From NCBI GenBank assembly GCA_033629205.1, contig CM066164.1, positions 38,277,454 through 38,341,453 of the forward strand: a DNA stretch of 64,000 nucleotides. Reading direction: 5' to 3'. Source of the DNA: Lithocarpus polystachyus. Lineage: Eukaryota > Streptophyta > Magnoliopsida > Fagales > Fagaceae. The notes under the pieces are model-generated. The model ran no database searches. It saw nothing but the letters and a program-made list of their open reading frames with translations, and was not told the DNA's origin. Of this stretch, positions 20,380 to 32,074 are shown in pieces. Within the stretch, counting starts at the first letter, position 1; each line of letters begins with the position of its first letter. The position numbers and the translations under genes are program-made.

Positions 20380-23300
20380 AGTAATTCCTCAAGACCCCCC
20401 TTAGGAACAATCTATGTCATCCTCGCCGCGCTAGGCAGGACGGGATCATGCCCCTCTAGGGTAATGACTGTAGTCGGGCCATATACTGGAGATTTTGGTC
20501 ATGAGTCAAAGACGGCCAAAACAGGGGCTCGTCTGGTTCTAAGCTTCTCGGACGAGGACAAGGCCAGGACCATACAACCCCACGATGATGCCCTAGTTAT
20601 AACTCTTAGGATAGGTGGCTATGATGTGAAGAGGGTACTGGTTAACCAGGGCAGTGGGGTTGAGATTATGTACCCAGACCTATACAAGGGCCTTAATCTC
20701 AAGTAGGAGGATATGACCTATTATGAATCACCTCTAGTAGGCTTTGATGGGAAGGTAGTTGCTCCGAGGGGACAAATCAGATTGCTAGTCCAGGTTGGCT
20801 CGGAGGTGGTGGAGGTGGATCTTATAGTAGTAGACGCTTTCTCCCCATACACAGCTATCGTGGCGCAACCCTAGCTTCACGCCCTTGGGGCCGTTTCGTC
20901 CACCCTCCATCTCAAAGTGAAGTACCTGTCCGGGGATCAGGTCGAGGAGTTGATAGGAAGTCAAGCGATGGCCAAGCAGTGTCTAGTGGCAACTATCATG
21001 CACCAGCCTGAATTAGAATCCTCAGCCTCGGCTGGTGGGGAGTTCTAGCAATTAAAGTTCATGACCCCATCATCCAGTGGGAAGGTTGAGGAGGTAAAAT
21101 GTGAAGATCTGGAGAGAATTCTTGTTGACGACGATCCGGAAAAATTTTTTCAAATCGGCACTCAACTGTCTCTTTAGGAAAGGGAAGAGCTGGTGCAATT
21201 CCTGAGGTAGAATATTGATGTATTCGCTTGGAATGCTTACAAAGCCCCGGGGGTGGATCCGAGTTTCATCTGTCATCGTTTGAATGTGAATCCATCCGCT
21301 ACCCCTAAAAAACAACCTCCTCGGTGCTTTTTGCGGGAACATTTTGATGCCGTCAAGGAAGAGGTGGCTAAACTTAAGCAGGCTGGGGCTATCAAGGAGG
21401 TATTCTATCCCAATTGGTTGGCTAACACTGTGGTGGTGAAGAAAAAGAACGGCAAGTGGCGTGTATGCGTGGATTACACTGATCTGAACAAGGCCTGCCT
21501 AAAGGACCCTTTCCCTATGTCTCAAATTGACCAATTGGTGGATGCAATCGTACGGCATCCTCGGATGAGCTTTCTGGATGCTTTTCAAGGTTATCACTAG
21601 ATACCTCTGGCCTTAGAAGACTAGAGAAGACAACTTTTGTCACCCCTATTGGCAACTACCATTACAAGGTGATGCCATTTGAGCTTAAGAATGCGGGGTC
21701 TACGTATCAAAGGATGATAACACGAATTTTTGAGCCACAGCTAGGGAAAAGCATTGAAATTTACATCGACGATATGGTGGCCAAAAGCAGGAAGGAGTCC
21801 AAACATGTCGGCGACCTCGGAAACATTTTTGGAATCCTAAGAAAGCACAGATTACGGCTCAACGCCTCCAAATGTTCCTTTGGGGTGGGTTCTGGAAAGT
21901 TTCTGGGTTACATGGTTACTCACCGAGGAATCAAGATTAACCCACACCAGGTCAAGGCCATTAACGAGCTGCAACCACCTCGGAATCCCAAAGAGGTGCA
22001 AAGACTGACGGGAATGATCGCTGCCCTGAAGCACTTCATAACTTGATCTGCAGACAGGTGCAGAACCTTTTATCGTTTGTTGAAAAAATGGAAGGATTTT
22101 AAGTGGACCGAGGAGTGCGCCTCAGCATTCCAGCAATTGAAAGATTATCTTTCTCGGCCGCCAATAATGTCCAGGCTTGAGGTGGATGAGGTCTTATTTA
22201 CTTAAATCTTAGTGGTCACCTATTCGGTCAGCCTGGTATTACTAAGGGTTGACAATGCGGTACAAAGGCTCGTCTATTATATAAGCAAGTCCCTCCATGA
22301 AGCTGAGGTCAAATACTTGCCATTGGAAAAAGCCATCCTGGCCTTGGTGCACGCCACACGCAAGCTGCCACATTATTTTCAGGCGCATACAGTTGTTGTC
22401 TTGATCCAATTGCCACTCAAGGCCTTGTTTCAAAGCGCTGATTATACGGAGAGAATCGTGAGGTGGGGAATAAAACTAGGGGCCTACCTTTATAAAGGGT
22501 CAGGTCCTCGCCGTCCTCTTGGCTAAGTTTGCTAAGACCCCAACAGAAGAAGATGGAAATAAACACCACATGGATGAAAATTCAGTTGAAGTAATCTCCA
22601 TAGAACGAGCATCGTCGTGGAAGGTATACGTTGATGGCGCCTCAAACCTCAAGGGGTCTGGAGTGGGGCTAGTTCTAATTTCGCCCGAGAACATCACGAT
22701 TGAAAAATCACTAAGACTTGGATTCTCCACCACAAACAACGAGACGGAGTATGAGGCTCTACTGATGGGGATGGCCATGATCCAAAAAATGGGAGGAAAG
22801 GTCGTGGACATATTCTCGGACTCCAGATTGGTGGTAGGCTAGGTCCGAGGAGAGCTAAAGGCTCGGGACCCAAGAATGCAAAGGTATCTAAACCAGGTTA
22901 GACATTTGCAATCTGGGTTCAAGTCCTTCAACTTGACGCAAATTCCTAGAAGCAGAAATGCACATGCAGACTTACTTGCAACGTTGGCGACCTCCTCGGC
23001 ACAGAGTTTACTGAGGATGATTCTTGTCAAAAATCTCCTGGAACCTCATGGGTCGAGAAAAGAAGTGTCAACCATTCATCAGGCAAGAGTGGGCCCCAGC
23101 TGGATGGATCCCATCGTTCAATTTCTCAAAGATGATACTCTACCTGAAACCAAGTTGGAAGCTGATAAGATACGGAAGAAGGCTCCTTGATTCTAGTTAT
23201 CCGAGGACTTGAAACTATACAAGAAGTCCTTTTCTAGACCGTATCTGTTATGCATACATCCTGAGGCAGTTGAAGTTCTCTTCGAGGAACTACATGAGGG

Positions 23301-24306
23301 AATTTGTGGAAGTCACACCGGGGGCAAATCCTTATCTCATTGGGCCCTCACTCAAGGATATTGGTAGCCCAACATGCACAGAGAAGCCCAAGAGTATGTA
23401 AAGAAGTGCGATCAATGCCAGAGATTTGCCCCGAACATACATCAGCCGGGAGGAGAGCTTAATCCTTTGTCCAGCCCTTGGCCCTTTGCCCAGTGGGGCT
23501 TAGATATTGTGGGCCCTTTTCCTAAAGCAGCAGGAAATAAGAAAAATCTAATGGTCGGCACAGATTACTTCACTAAATGGGTCGAAGCAGAGCCATTAGC
23601 CAACATTCGAGATGCAGACATGAAAAAATTCATTTGGAAGAATATTGTCACCTGGTTCGGAGTCCCCCATACCCTCGTCTCGGATAATGGACTTCAGTTT
23701 GACAGCAAGTCTTTCTGAAGATATTGTTGCAAGTTAGGAATAACAAATCGGTATTCTACTCCAGCCTATCCTCAAGGGAATGGACAAGCGGAGGCTATAA
23801 ACAAGGTTATAGTAAGCGGACTCAAGAAGAGACTGGACGATTCCAAAGGCAAGTGGGTTGAAGAACTACCACATGTGCTGTGGACCTACCGGACTACTCC
23901 TCGGAAGTCTATGGGCGAGACCCCTTTTTCGTTGACTTATGGAGCCGAGGCTGTAATCCCATTGGAAACGGGATTCCCTACACTAAGAACTAGCTATTTC
24001 ATTCTGAGTAACAATGACAACCTACTTAAGAGGAATCTGGACTTAATTGAGGAATGAAGGGAAAATGCCATGGTCCAATTGGCCTACTATCTGCATAAAC
24101 TCAAACGAGGGTATGATGCCAATGTGATGTCGAGGCCTTTCGCGCCTGGAGATCTGGTATTGAGGAGGATTGTCAGCTCGGCAAGAAACCCCTCCTAGGA
24201 AAAATTGGGACCAAACTAGGAGGGACCGTACCAAATTACATCTGTAGCCGGAATAGGAGCGTACTACTTGCAGGACTTAGAGAATAAGGCGATATTGCAC
24301 CCCTGA
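20380..24306 (+). pseudogene. pol pseudogene (PR-RT-RH-aRH-INT) of Tat element
   Basis: Domains appear in order. The protease is near 20630-20690, but its motif reads LVNQGSG instead of the expected LVDQGS, so the catalytic Asp is Asn. Reverse transcriptase runs about 21230-22050, with VCVDYTDLNKA and the catalytic YIDDM at about 21760-21775. A decayed RNase H follows (22080-22500). A second RNase H of the archaeal type (22600-23010) has VYVDGASN and NNETEYEALL. Integrase (about 23260-24200) has a CDQC zinc finger, DIVGPFP, SDNGLQF and YPQGNGQAEA of the DDE core. Most of the region is in the gag frame. A one-base loss near 21624 moves RT out of frame, and the frame returns near 22500. About twenty stops are present, nearly all TAG or TGA. 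Confidence 0.88.
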
Positions 24307-24400
24307 AATATAAACAACTTGAAAAGGTATTATTATTAATAAAAGCGTACTTTATCTTGTTCTTGCTCAATACATTATGCGTGATTCTCAATTACTCTAA

Positions 24401-25240
24401 TTTTAAGGATCAAACAGAACCTCGACCATGCCTGGTTCCCTGAACCACATACCTGGGGGAAATTGACACCTACCTATCATTTTTCTAAGTATTAAACAGA
24501 TCCAAACTATTCCTGGTTCCTCGGACCATCTGCTTTGGAGAAATTAATACTACCTATCATTTTTCTAAGTATTAAACAAATCCAAACTATGCCTGGTTCC
24601 TCGGAACATCTGCTTTGGAAAAATTAATACTACCTATCATTTTTCTAAGTATTAAACAGATCCAAACTATGTCTGGTTCCTCGGACCATCTGTTTTGGAA
24701 AAATTAATACTACTTATCATTTTTATAAGTATTAAACGGATCCAAGCTATGCCTAATTCCTCGGATCATCTGCTTTGAAAAAATTAATACTACCTATCAT
24801 TTTTCTAAGTATTAAACAGATCCAAACTATGCCTGGTTCCTCGGACCATTTGCTTTGGAAAAATTAATACTACCTATCATTTTTCTAAGTATTAAACGGA
24901 TCCAAACTATGCCTGGTTCCTCGAACCATCTGCCTTAGAAAAATTAATACTACCTATCATTTTTCTAAGTATTAAACAGATCCAAGCTATGCTTGGTTCC
25001 TCGGACCATCTGCTTTGGAAAAATTAATACTACCTATCATTTTTCTAAGTATTAAACAGATCCAAGCTATGTCTGGTTCCTCGGACCAATTGCTTTGGAA
25101 AATTTAATACTACATATCATCTTTCTAAGTGTTAAATAAGTCCAAGCTATGCCTGGTTCCTCGGACCATCCGTTTTGAAAAAATTAACACCACACATCAT
25201 TTTTCTAAGTCTCATACAGACTCTAGGTTGCACTTGGTCC
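24401..25240 (+). repeat. Ten-copy 80-bp tandem array in the 3' part of the Tat element
   Basis: TTTTCTAAGTATTAAACAGA recurs every 80 bp at 24481, 24561, 24641, 24721, 24801, 24881, 24961, 25041, 25121 and 25201, with exact spacing. A divergent unit precedes it (24401). The core is GCCTGGTTCCTCGGACCATC. Edge units are most diverged and central ones most alike, as expected for unequal exchange. Such arrays 3' of integrase are a known trait of Tat-lineage elements. It has no evident coding role. Confidence 0.92.
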
Positions 25241-25741
25241 CTCACACCACTAGTTAAAAGAGAAATTCACCCCCAATGAAATTACTATATAGCAACTGAA
25301 TACCTTTCACAGCTTACCCTAATAATGAGGATGAACCATCACTCCGAATGACAAAGAAATCCCTATCTTAATGAATCAGTTTAAACAGATGCTCATCAGC
25401 ATCACTTAAAGCATTTGATACTCCACTTGTATCTATTTGTGCCTAGACCCAGGGCCCCTAAAGTTTGAGTTATGTCTTACTTGGATGGAACGTCAAATAG
25501 ATTTAATTTGGCTTCACACAAATCATCCCAAATGAATGAAATCTTGTTTTATGGGAATTGACCGTAGGCGTTTGGCTCAAATACAAGTGAAAATAAATAT
25601 CACGTTTGCATGGATATGAACATTGAAGCAAAAAGAAATTTCTGCAAATCTTTCATTAATAAGAAGCCTCTCAATGAGGCAAGTTGAGTACAAGAAAAGC
25701 AGAGTTTAAAAAAAAAATGCTAAGGCAAACTACGTAAAATT
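25241..25741. other. Non-coding spacer of Tat element
   Basis: AT-rich spacer between the tandem array and the antisense gene. No ORF or repeat is recognised. Confidence 0.5.
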
Positions 25742-28327
25742 CTATTTTTTCTTGATTACAATTTTGTCTTTGGGAGGAGGAGGGTTGGCTTGAGCAACTA
25801 CGGCTCCTGAGGTTTCCTGTCCTTCACTCGCTTGCCCTTTGCCCACTGAATCAACAGAGGCAGGCAGAGGAAGGCTGACCAAGACAATCTCCATCCCCTT
25901 ACCCTCTTCCTTTTCGACAGGATTGTCTGGGATGATAATAGGAGGATTTGAGGCATTTAGGGCCGCTCCTTCTGCAACTTGCTTCGCACCCTCAACCCCC
26001 TTTTCGGCCGACGTAGATGCCTTGGTCAACTGTCCATCGCCTACCTCTGCCTTCTCGGGAACGGGATCAGGCCAAGGAAGGGAAGGGAGAGATGGTCAAA
26101 TGGCAATAGGGTATTACACGCTTTCTGCCTTTCTAAGTGCAGACGAGGCCTCAACCCCGGCCTGGTTGAGGGCCTCAGTCCACACTTGTCGGCAGTAAGT
26201 CCTGCACACCCTGAAAACCTCGGCCCTGAGGGCTTCTTCGGTTTCTGCTACCCCGACATCATAACCCTCCTGCTTAGCTAGATCGCGGGCCTTCTCAACT
26301 TCCACCCTGGCCATCTTAGTTTCTTCTAATTTTTTCTTGAGTGCCACCACTTGCGCTTTAGAGGCGGCCAATTGGTCCTCGGCACTGCGCAGGAGCACCC
26401 TCTGACCTTCCGCCTGCCTTTCGGCGCTGTCAAGCGCAGCGGCTGCGCTCTTCCTCCCCCTCTCTTCCTCCAGGAGCTTCTTCTTCAACTCCTGCGCGCT
26501 CTTCTCGACCACCTTCAGGGAGTCCACGACGTCGTTACGCTTGGCCTCCTCCTCCTTCATCTGGCGGTGGTAGTAATTGAGCATCTCTTCTGCTTAAAAG
26601 GAAGCTTGAACAGCCTAACAGAGAAAGAAACATGGTAAAAAATAACAACAAAATAACTGATGGCAAAATAGCAAAAAAAAAAAAAAAAAAGAGAAAAGTC
26701 AGAAAGGACTTACCATGCCGAGGTACCTTTTCAAGCTAAGGAAGACCTCGTGTCTCCTTAGGGACCGAAATTCAGCCATGTCCTCGGGGAGTAGCAGGGC
26801 TTGCTCCACTACGTTGGCCACGTAACCCCCTCTACCCCCTTGGTAATTCTTGAGGGAAGCAGTGGCCGGGAGAGGGGCACCATCCAATATGGGAGCGGCA
26901 GCCATGCCTCGGGAGCTGTGGATGGGCTACTCCTCCTCTCCAGCTCTCTTTGCCCTGTTTTGGGGTGTTTACCCGCCATTTGAAACTCATCCTCTTGGGC
27001 GGGGTGGGTCCTCCCTACCTCCATAGGCTCCTTCCCCTTTGCCTCCCTTTTTCTCTTCAGGTCGGCAGGCTGCAGCGCGAGGGACTGCGCTAGAAGAGAA
27101 ATGGTAGAAGGCAGGGAAAGGGGCTTCGTTTGTGTCACCTTAGCCGAGTCAACCCGCCCAGGTTGGGATTCTATCAAGTCCAGCAAGCTTGACCGTGGCT
27201 TTCGCTGGATACCCATCTCGTCGGATATGTACGCGGGTGGAGAGACCAGATCAAAAATTGAACTCCCTGAAGGAAGATCTTGGTTGAAAACCTCGAAATC
27301 ATCCTAGGACCCCGAGATGTCAACCACATCCTTTTCTTCTTTAGAGGCCGATTGGTGTGTTGACGTAGCTTCCTTAACAACTTTTAGATGTGGCGCTCTC
27401 GTCGTAGGAACGGCCTCGAAGATGGGATTGACGGTAAGGACTTCTCCTGGAACTGGGCCGGGAAGCAAAAACCCCGGAGTGGCTACGCTTATTTGTCTCA
27501 AACGCGGGTCACGAGCCTTGATCACGCACTTCGGGGCTTGAAATACGATGGAGATTAGGACGCAGTTCAGGATGAGATGAGCTGCTCTTAACTGATCGTC
27601 CGAGTGAACGAACTCCTTGGACCTCAAAATCTTGTCGAGGCTCTTTTGGTTTACAAGGCCTAAATGGGGAACGGTCGAGTTTTTATTTGTTCAATTGACA
27701 AAAAAAAAAAAAAAAAAAACTGTTCAGCAGCCAGAAACGAAAAAATAATAATAAATATCAAAGTATAAGAAAAAAGGAAATAACTAAGCAGGTGCGATTT
27801 AAGAGCCTAGACTTCTTAACCCCACCTGGCTTCCCCTCTCTCGTTGGGTAGTGAAGGCTGTCGTGCCAATCACCTGACACAATTAAAAAATCCTTGTTCA
27901 ACCCCTTGTTCGACTCGGGAAGACACTGGATAAGCCTAATCTCAGGATGCCTAGTTTTGAGGTAATACCCCTGACCCTTGAGGTGATGAAGGTTGTAGAC
28001 CCAATTTACGTCGTGCTGGGTCAATCCTAAACCTAATTTCTCATTCAAGGCGTCCACACAGCCAAGGATCCTGAACACGTTAGGCGCGCACTAGGTAGGT
28101 GCCAATCTATGAGCTATGAGATAGCTTCTCATAACCGTACCCATAGGGATCCTCATCCCTTCCTCTATAAAGGCAATCATGGGGATTACAACTTCTCCCT
28201 CACGCCTCTTCTCATGCCACTCCCCCTGCTTGCAATACCTAATTTCTACCCCAAGGGGAATCCTATACTGAGCTTTGAAGCTCTCTATGGCTTCCCTCGA
28301 CTCTACCAAGTATTCAAACCTACCCAT
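25742..28327 (-). pseudogene. Antisense spliced gene inside the Tat element (decayed)
   Basis: Three minus-strand exons can be proposed. Exon 1 runs from 28327 to about 27785 and contains FEYLVESREAIESF, IPMIAFIEEG and FRILGCVDALNEKLGLGLT; a CAG-to-TAG stop lies at 28088-28090. Exon 2 runs from 27659 to 26714. Its acceptor is CCATTTAG and its donor is ATG|GTAAGT at 26713, and it has a frame break near 26850-26900. Exon 3 runs from 26614 to 25742, after a 99-bp intron whose acceptor is CTGTTAG behind a T-run. It encodes a long Glu/Lys/Ala-rich coiled coil (MKEEEAKRNDVVDSLKVVEK onwards) and has TAA at 26596-26598 and a stop at about 26114. The family, found antisense in the 3' region of Tat-type elements, has no known function that I can state. 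Exon 1 resembles plant retroelement-associated proteins. Confidence 0.7.
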
Positions 28328-28865
28328 TCCTAAAAAGATTTCGGAGGAATCTAAGAGAATTGAAGAGAGAGGACAGAGCCGAGGAGAGGAAATTCATAAA
28401 AAATAGAAAATTATATGAGAAAAAGAAAAAATTAAAGAACTCAGGAAGACTTACACGAGTAAAAGAGGTCTCCTCGGACAAGCTTTTTAAATTTGTAAGG
28501 GTACGGATGAGAGAGGTAGTTGACAGGTTCAATGTATGTTAGTGAGAACTTAATGATGGTTAAAGTGAGGCAGAAGATTGAGTAAGGGAAATATGTATAC
28601 CCACGAGACAATTAGAAGCGGGAAAATCCCTGCTCATACCCTTGAAACACGCCTGGCCGTACGATCCGTATCTCACCGTAGGATGTGAAAAGCAAGAAGC
28701 CATTAGAATTAAATGAGCACGCGTCTCGAGGACCGCACTGCCAGGAATGTGTCCTAGGAAGTCAAAAAGGCTCCCTATTGGACAAGATGGAGCCAAGCTC
28801 AGCTCATATCAGGTACAGGGGCATTGAAATCCTCCAATCTGTCCGAGGACCCAGAAAGAAGTATC

Positions 28866-28877
28866 TCGAGGGGCTAT
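28866..28877 (+). promoter_or_regulatory. Polypurine tract region of Tat element
   Basis: CGAGGGGCTAT lies immediately before the right LTR start and would prime plus-strand DNA synthesis. Confidence 0.6.
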
Positions 28878-29643
28878 TGTAGGGGCAATGGGCTGGTAGG
28901 AGAAATAGGCCGAAATAAACAACACACCCGTAAGAATAATGGGCCCAGAACGCCCCATCCACTTGCGTAGCATGCCCACAAGCCCAAGCCGAGGACTAAG
29001 GGTAGTCCGAGGACGATTCAACTCGGCCTAGGCCATCCACGTCGGCAATCGGGAAAGTTGAATGTGAGCTCAGCGATCCCAGAATTCTGCCAGAAGATTC
29101 CCCAGAAGATCCCCCAGAAGATTCCACTGGACAGGGAAAACACTATGGAAGCTTGTACCAGGAAAAGATCCTAAAATATCAAGGGAGAAAGCTGCTAACC
29201 CCGCATTGAATGCTCCACAACTAACCCCCTGGCCGCATTTATGTGGAGAAGACATCTGAATAGTAATTTCCAGTCTCGCCACTTCTATGTAGAGGGTTCT
29301 GGAAATGTTGGAAGGGACAGATGTCAAGAAAGAAATCACAAGATCCGCACGTGGAGGGTTCAGAGAAAGCAGAGAAGGAATATAAAAGAGAGAAAGAAAG
29401 GAGAAAAGGGGACTTTTTTGGAGATCGTGATAAAAGAACACTCACACCAGATAGTCATCCTCGGACGTCAGGCGAGAGCGATCCTTTAAGCCCAAAACTT
29501 GTGTTTCTCAGCCCTGCCAATTGATAATCTAACTTCCACTAGTCCAGTCCTTCTTAATCTACTCTCTACAAATTCATTGTATTTGGGTCTTTTAGGCAAA
29601 TCCACCCATCTTCAGGCCAAATTCCTGAACCTGTGTCCTTATA
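28878..29643 (+). repeat. Right LTR of Tat-type element
   Basis: The LTR starts TGTAGGGGCAATGGG and ends CCTTATA, where the terminal CA has mutated to TA. Relative to the left LTR it lacks about 45-50 bp after the AATTCTGCC string. It shows mostly A/G and C/T differences. Confidence 0.92.
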
Positions 29644-29890
29644 ATATATATATATATATATATATTTTTTTTTTTTTCTAATATGTATTTGTGTTGGTCA
29701 GATGTTCAAATCCTAAAATCAAATTACAAGTTGATGACCTATTAAAAATAATAATTGTAAGTTAACTCTAAGCATATTGTAAAATTGTAAAATTGAGTAT
29801 GGGTTTATATATTTTTGTACTCAAACTATTTGTGAATGTCAAGTTTGTTCCAGAAGTCCTAGATAGTGAGAAATAGAGTTCTGTTACAGG

Positions 29891-29936
<46 letters not shown>

Positions 29937-30339
29937 CTTTAGTATAATAGTGTATAGTATCAGTGAAAAAAATGAAAACAATTTGGGCGTCATTAGGCTT
30001 TTTCTAATAATAAATTAATAATGCTAACGCATGACTCACATGACACGTATATTAATAATGCTGTTTGAAAAGGACCCGGACACACAACCATTTTGATCAG
30101 GCGGGAACCATTAGGCCACTACCATGTTTTACTTTTATATAAAGTTATGATATTTCTATGCTATGTCTATCTCTTTTTTTTATTTATTTTTAATTTTTTT
30201 AATAATTTTTCCAGATATCATTTTAAGAAGATTGTTATTCTTGGTTTTTTCGAAGACTACAAACAACAATAATTCTAATAACAATACCTATAGCACACAC
30301 TCTCTCTCATTATTGTAGGTGGATAAGAATGATTGATAG
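29644..30339. other. TA microsatellite continuation, 44-bp poly(A) and non-coding DNA
   Basis: 29644-29665 continues the TA microsatellite split by the gypsy element. 29891-29934 is a pure A-run. The rest shows no gene. Confidence 0.6.
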
Positions 30340-31192
30340 AGGAAAAAATGGTAGATACGTATAAAAGTGAATGGACAAAATTTAGGTACAGTATATTAGA
30401 TGTTGTTCCTTAAGTTCCTCTCTTAAGATTTAGTTACGTGACTATTTAATTAAAAAATACACTTTTATTCCTTAAAAAAAAATCCACATGACAGAATTTT
30501 TTAAAAAGAAACCTGAGGAACAACACCTTAGTACTTACCTAAGTCTTGCTCAAAGTGAAAAATAGTTATAATTCATCACATAAGATAATGGTGAGAAAAA
30601 TGTTATACAACTTTTCACAACCAGTGTGCTTTGAGTAAGAGTGGTTTTATTACCACAAATATTTTTTGCCACAACTTTGATGTGGCAAATTACAACTGGG
30701 TTGCATATCATTTTACGTAAGCCCACAATATTTTCTCTACTACTCATAATCTGTCATATCAAAGTTGTGGCGAAAAAATTTGTGATCTTAAATTTTTCTC
30801 TTTGAGTTAATATGTTCAGGTGCTGCTAACTAATATTTTGAGTCACTCATTCATCATTCAATACTGAACCTTTGTCTACCAACATCTTAGTATATGAGGA
30901 TCCTCTTTGTTTCCAAGTGAAATGGAGAGTGTCCATATTTAACTATAATTAAATTAAACTAGTTCAATGGTTGTGGATAAGGGGTGTTTACTATTTTGAG
31001 TTAGAGAGAGTCCACAGAAACAAAAAAGATGACAAGAAGTTTAACATATGTTGATGTGATAGATTATTAGTGGTATGTAAAAAAATGATGATATTCACAA
31101 ATATCCAATGTGGTTAACTGTGGATGATATAGATAAAAAATGGTGAGTTTATTTGAAATTAAAAGGAAATTATACACAATTTATCACATAAG

Positions 31193-31383
31193 TGTTAACG
31201 TGTATAGAGTTGTGAGCTTTAGGCCCAACCAGTTTACTTGTAGAGCACACTAGATTACTTGTACAGCACACATCTTGTACTACACTCCTACTTGTACTGC
31301 ACTCATATGCCTCCTATATAAAGGCACAGTCATGTATATTCTGAGATTGAGAAATACAATACAATTATTCAGTATTTCTGACA
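31193..31383 (+). repeat. Copia left LTR
   Basis: Begins TGTTAACGTG and ends TTTCTGACA. It contains the TATA box CTATATAAAGGC at about 31313-31324. Confidence 0.92.
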
Positions 31384-31384
31384 T

Positions 31385-31397
31385 AGTATCAGAGCCA
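31385..31397 (+). promoter_or_regulatory. Copia primer binding site
   Basis: AGTATCAGAGCC follows the LTR. It is one or two bases off the TGGTATCAGAGC site that pairs with initiator tRNA-Met in plant copia elements. Confidence 0.75.
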
Positions 31398-32074
31398 TTG
31401 CTCTGACCCTTTCTTAGTAGTCTTGTCTTTATTGGTGTTACTTCATTCCCAACATTACTTCCGCCGTCACAGTAGCTGTCGCAGCCTTTCACTGTTAAAC
31501 CTTCGACATCATCCAGCCGTCGTCCTTGGGTTTCGGACCTGCAGCCACTACCGTTGAGGAGTCTCACACTGCGAAGACCACTGCCCTTTGCATCACCGCC
31601 GCCAATATTACTCCGATTAAATTTCTGAAGGTACCACTGAGATCGTCTTGCGCCGATCTACAAATTCGTGGAAGCCTCGAAGCAATTGGAGTTGTCACGC
31701 GCCCTCACGCGCCACCCAAAGGTTCTACTTCTGCTGCTCACACACTCACGCGCCACTGCACAGATCAGAAGGTGTTCCACGAGCTCCCACGCGCCACGTC
31801 TGTAGCACCACGCGCCTTCACGCGCTTCAAGTCACTTGCTGACGTCAGCCCTAGGTGACGTCATCACGCCACGTCATCTGCTGATGTCATCCTCCACTAA
31901 TCTGCTGACATCATCTTCTTATTTGCTGACGTCATCGTCGACCGTTGAACCGCGTTGACCGTTTACCGTTGACTTTTTTCTGGGAGTTGACTTTTTTGAA
32001 GGCCAGGTGCTCCTTACCCAGTTTTTCGCGTAGATTTCATTTTTGCAGTCCATTTTTGCATACTTTGCTTCTAA
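31398..32074 (+). other. Copia leader with TGACGTCA- and TTGAC-rich block
   Basis: This replaces the expected Gag capsid coding region; its 110-codon ORF at 31526-31858 has no Gag similarity. The motif CACGCGCC occurs at least six times between 31697 and 31820. Between about 31838 and 31945 the motif TGCTGACGTCAT is repeated with variation (TGACGTCA, TGACGTCA, CACGTCAT, TGATGTCA, TGACATCA, TGACGTCA). It is followed to about 32000 by four or more TTGAC cores. TGACG is the core bound by TGA-type bZIP factors, and TTGAC is the W-box core of WRKY factors. That the block works in transcription is inference. Confidence 0.6.

Larger units (their letters stand above)
18181..29643 (+). mobile_element. 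Ty3/gypsy retrotransposon, Tat lineage, complete but inactive
   Basis: The element is 11.46 kb. It has LTRs at both ends, an ATATA target duplication (18176-18180 and 29644-29648), a tRNA primer site, gag, protease, reverse transcriptase, RNase H, a second RNase H domain, integrase, a tandem array, a minus-strand gene and a polypurine tract. The extra RNase H after the first and the long 3' region with an antisense ORF are hallmarks of the Tat/Ogre/Grande group. Dozens of stops and at least two frame breaks kill the coding region. By eye the LTRs differ by roughly 5%, almost all transitions, plus a 45-50 bp deletion in the right LTR. Confidence 0.93.

Noticed and set aside
24401..25240. Tandem array considered as a CRISPR array
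   Set aside because: There are no unique spacers. The whole 80-bp unit is repeated, and the context is a plant retrotransposon.
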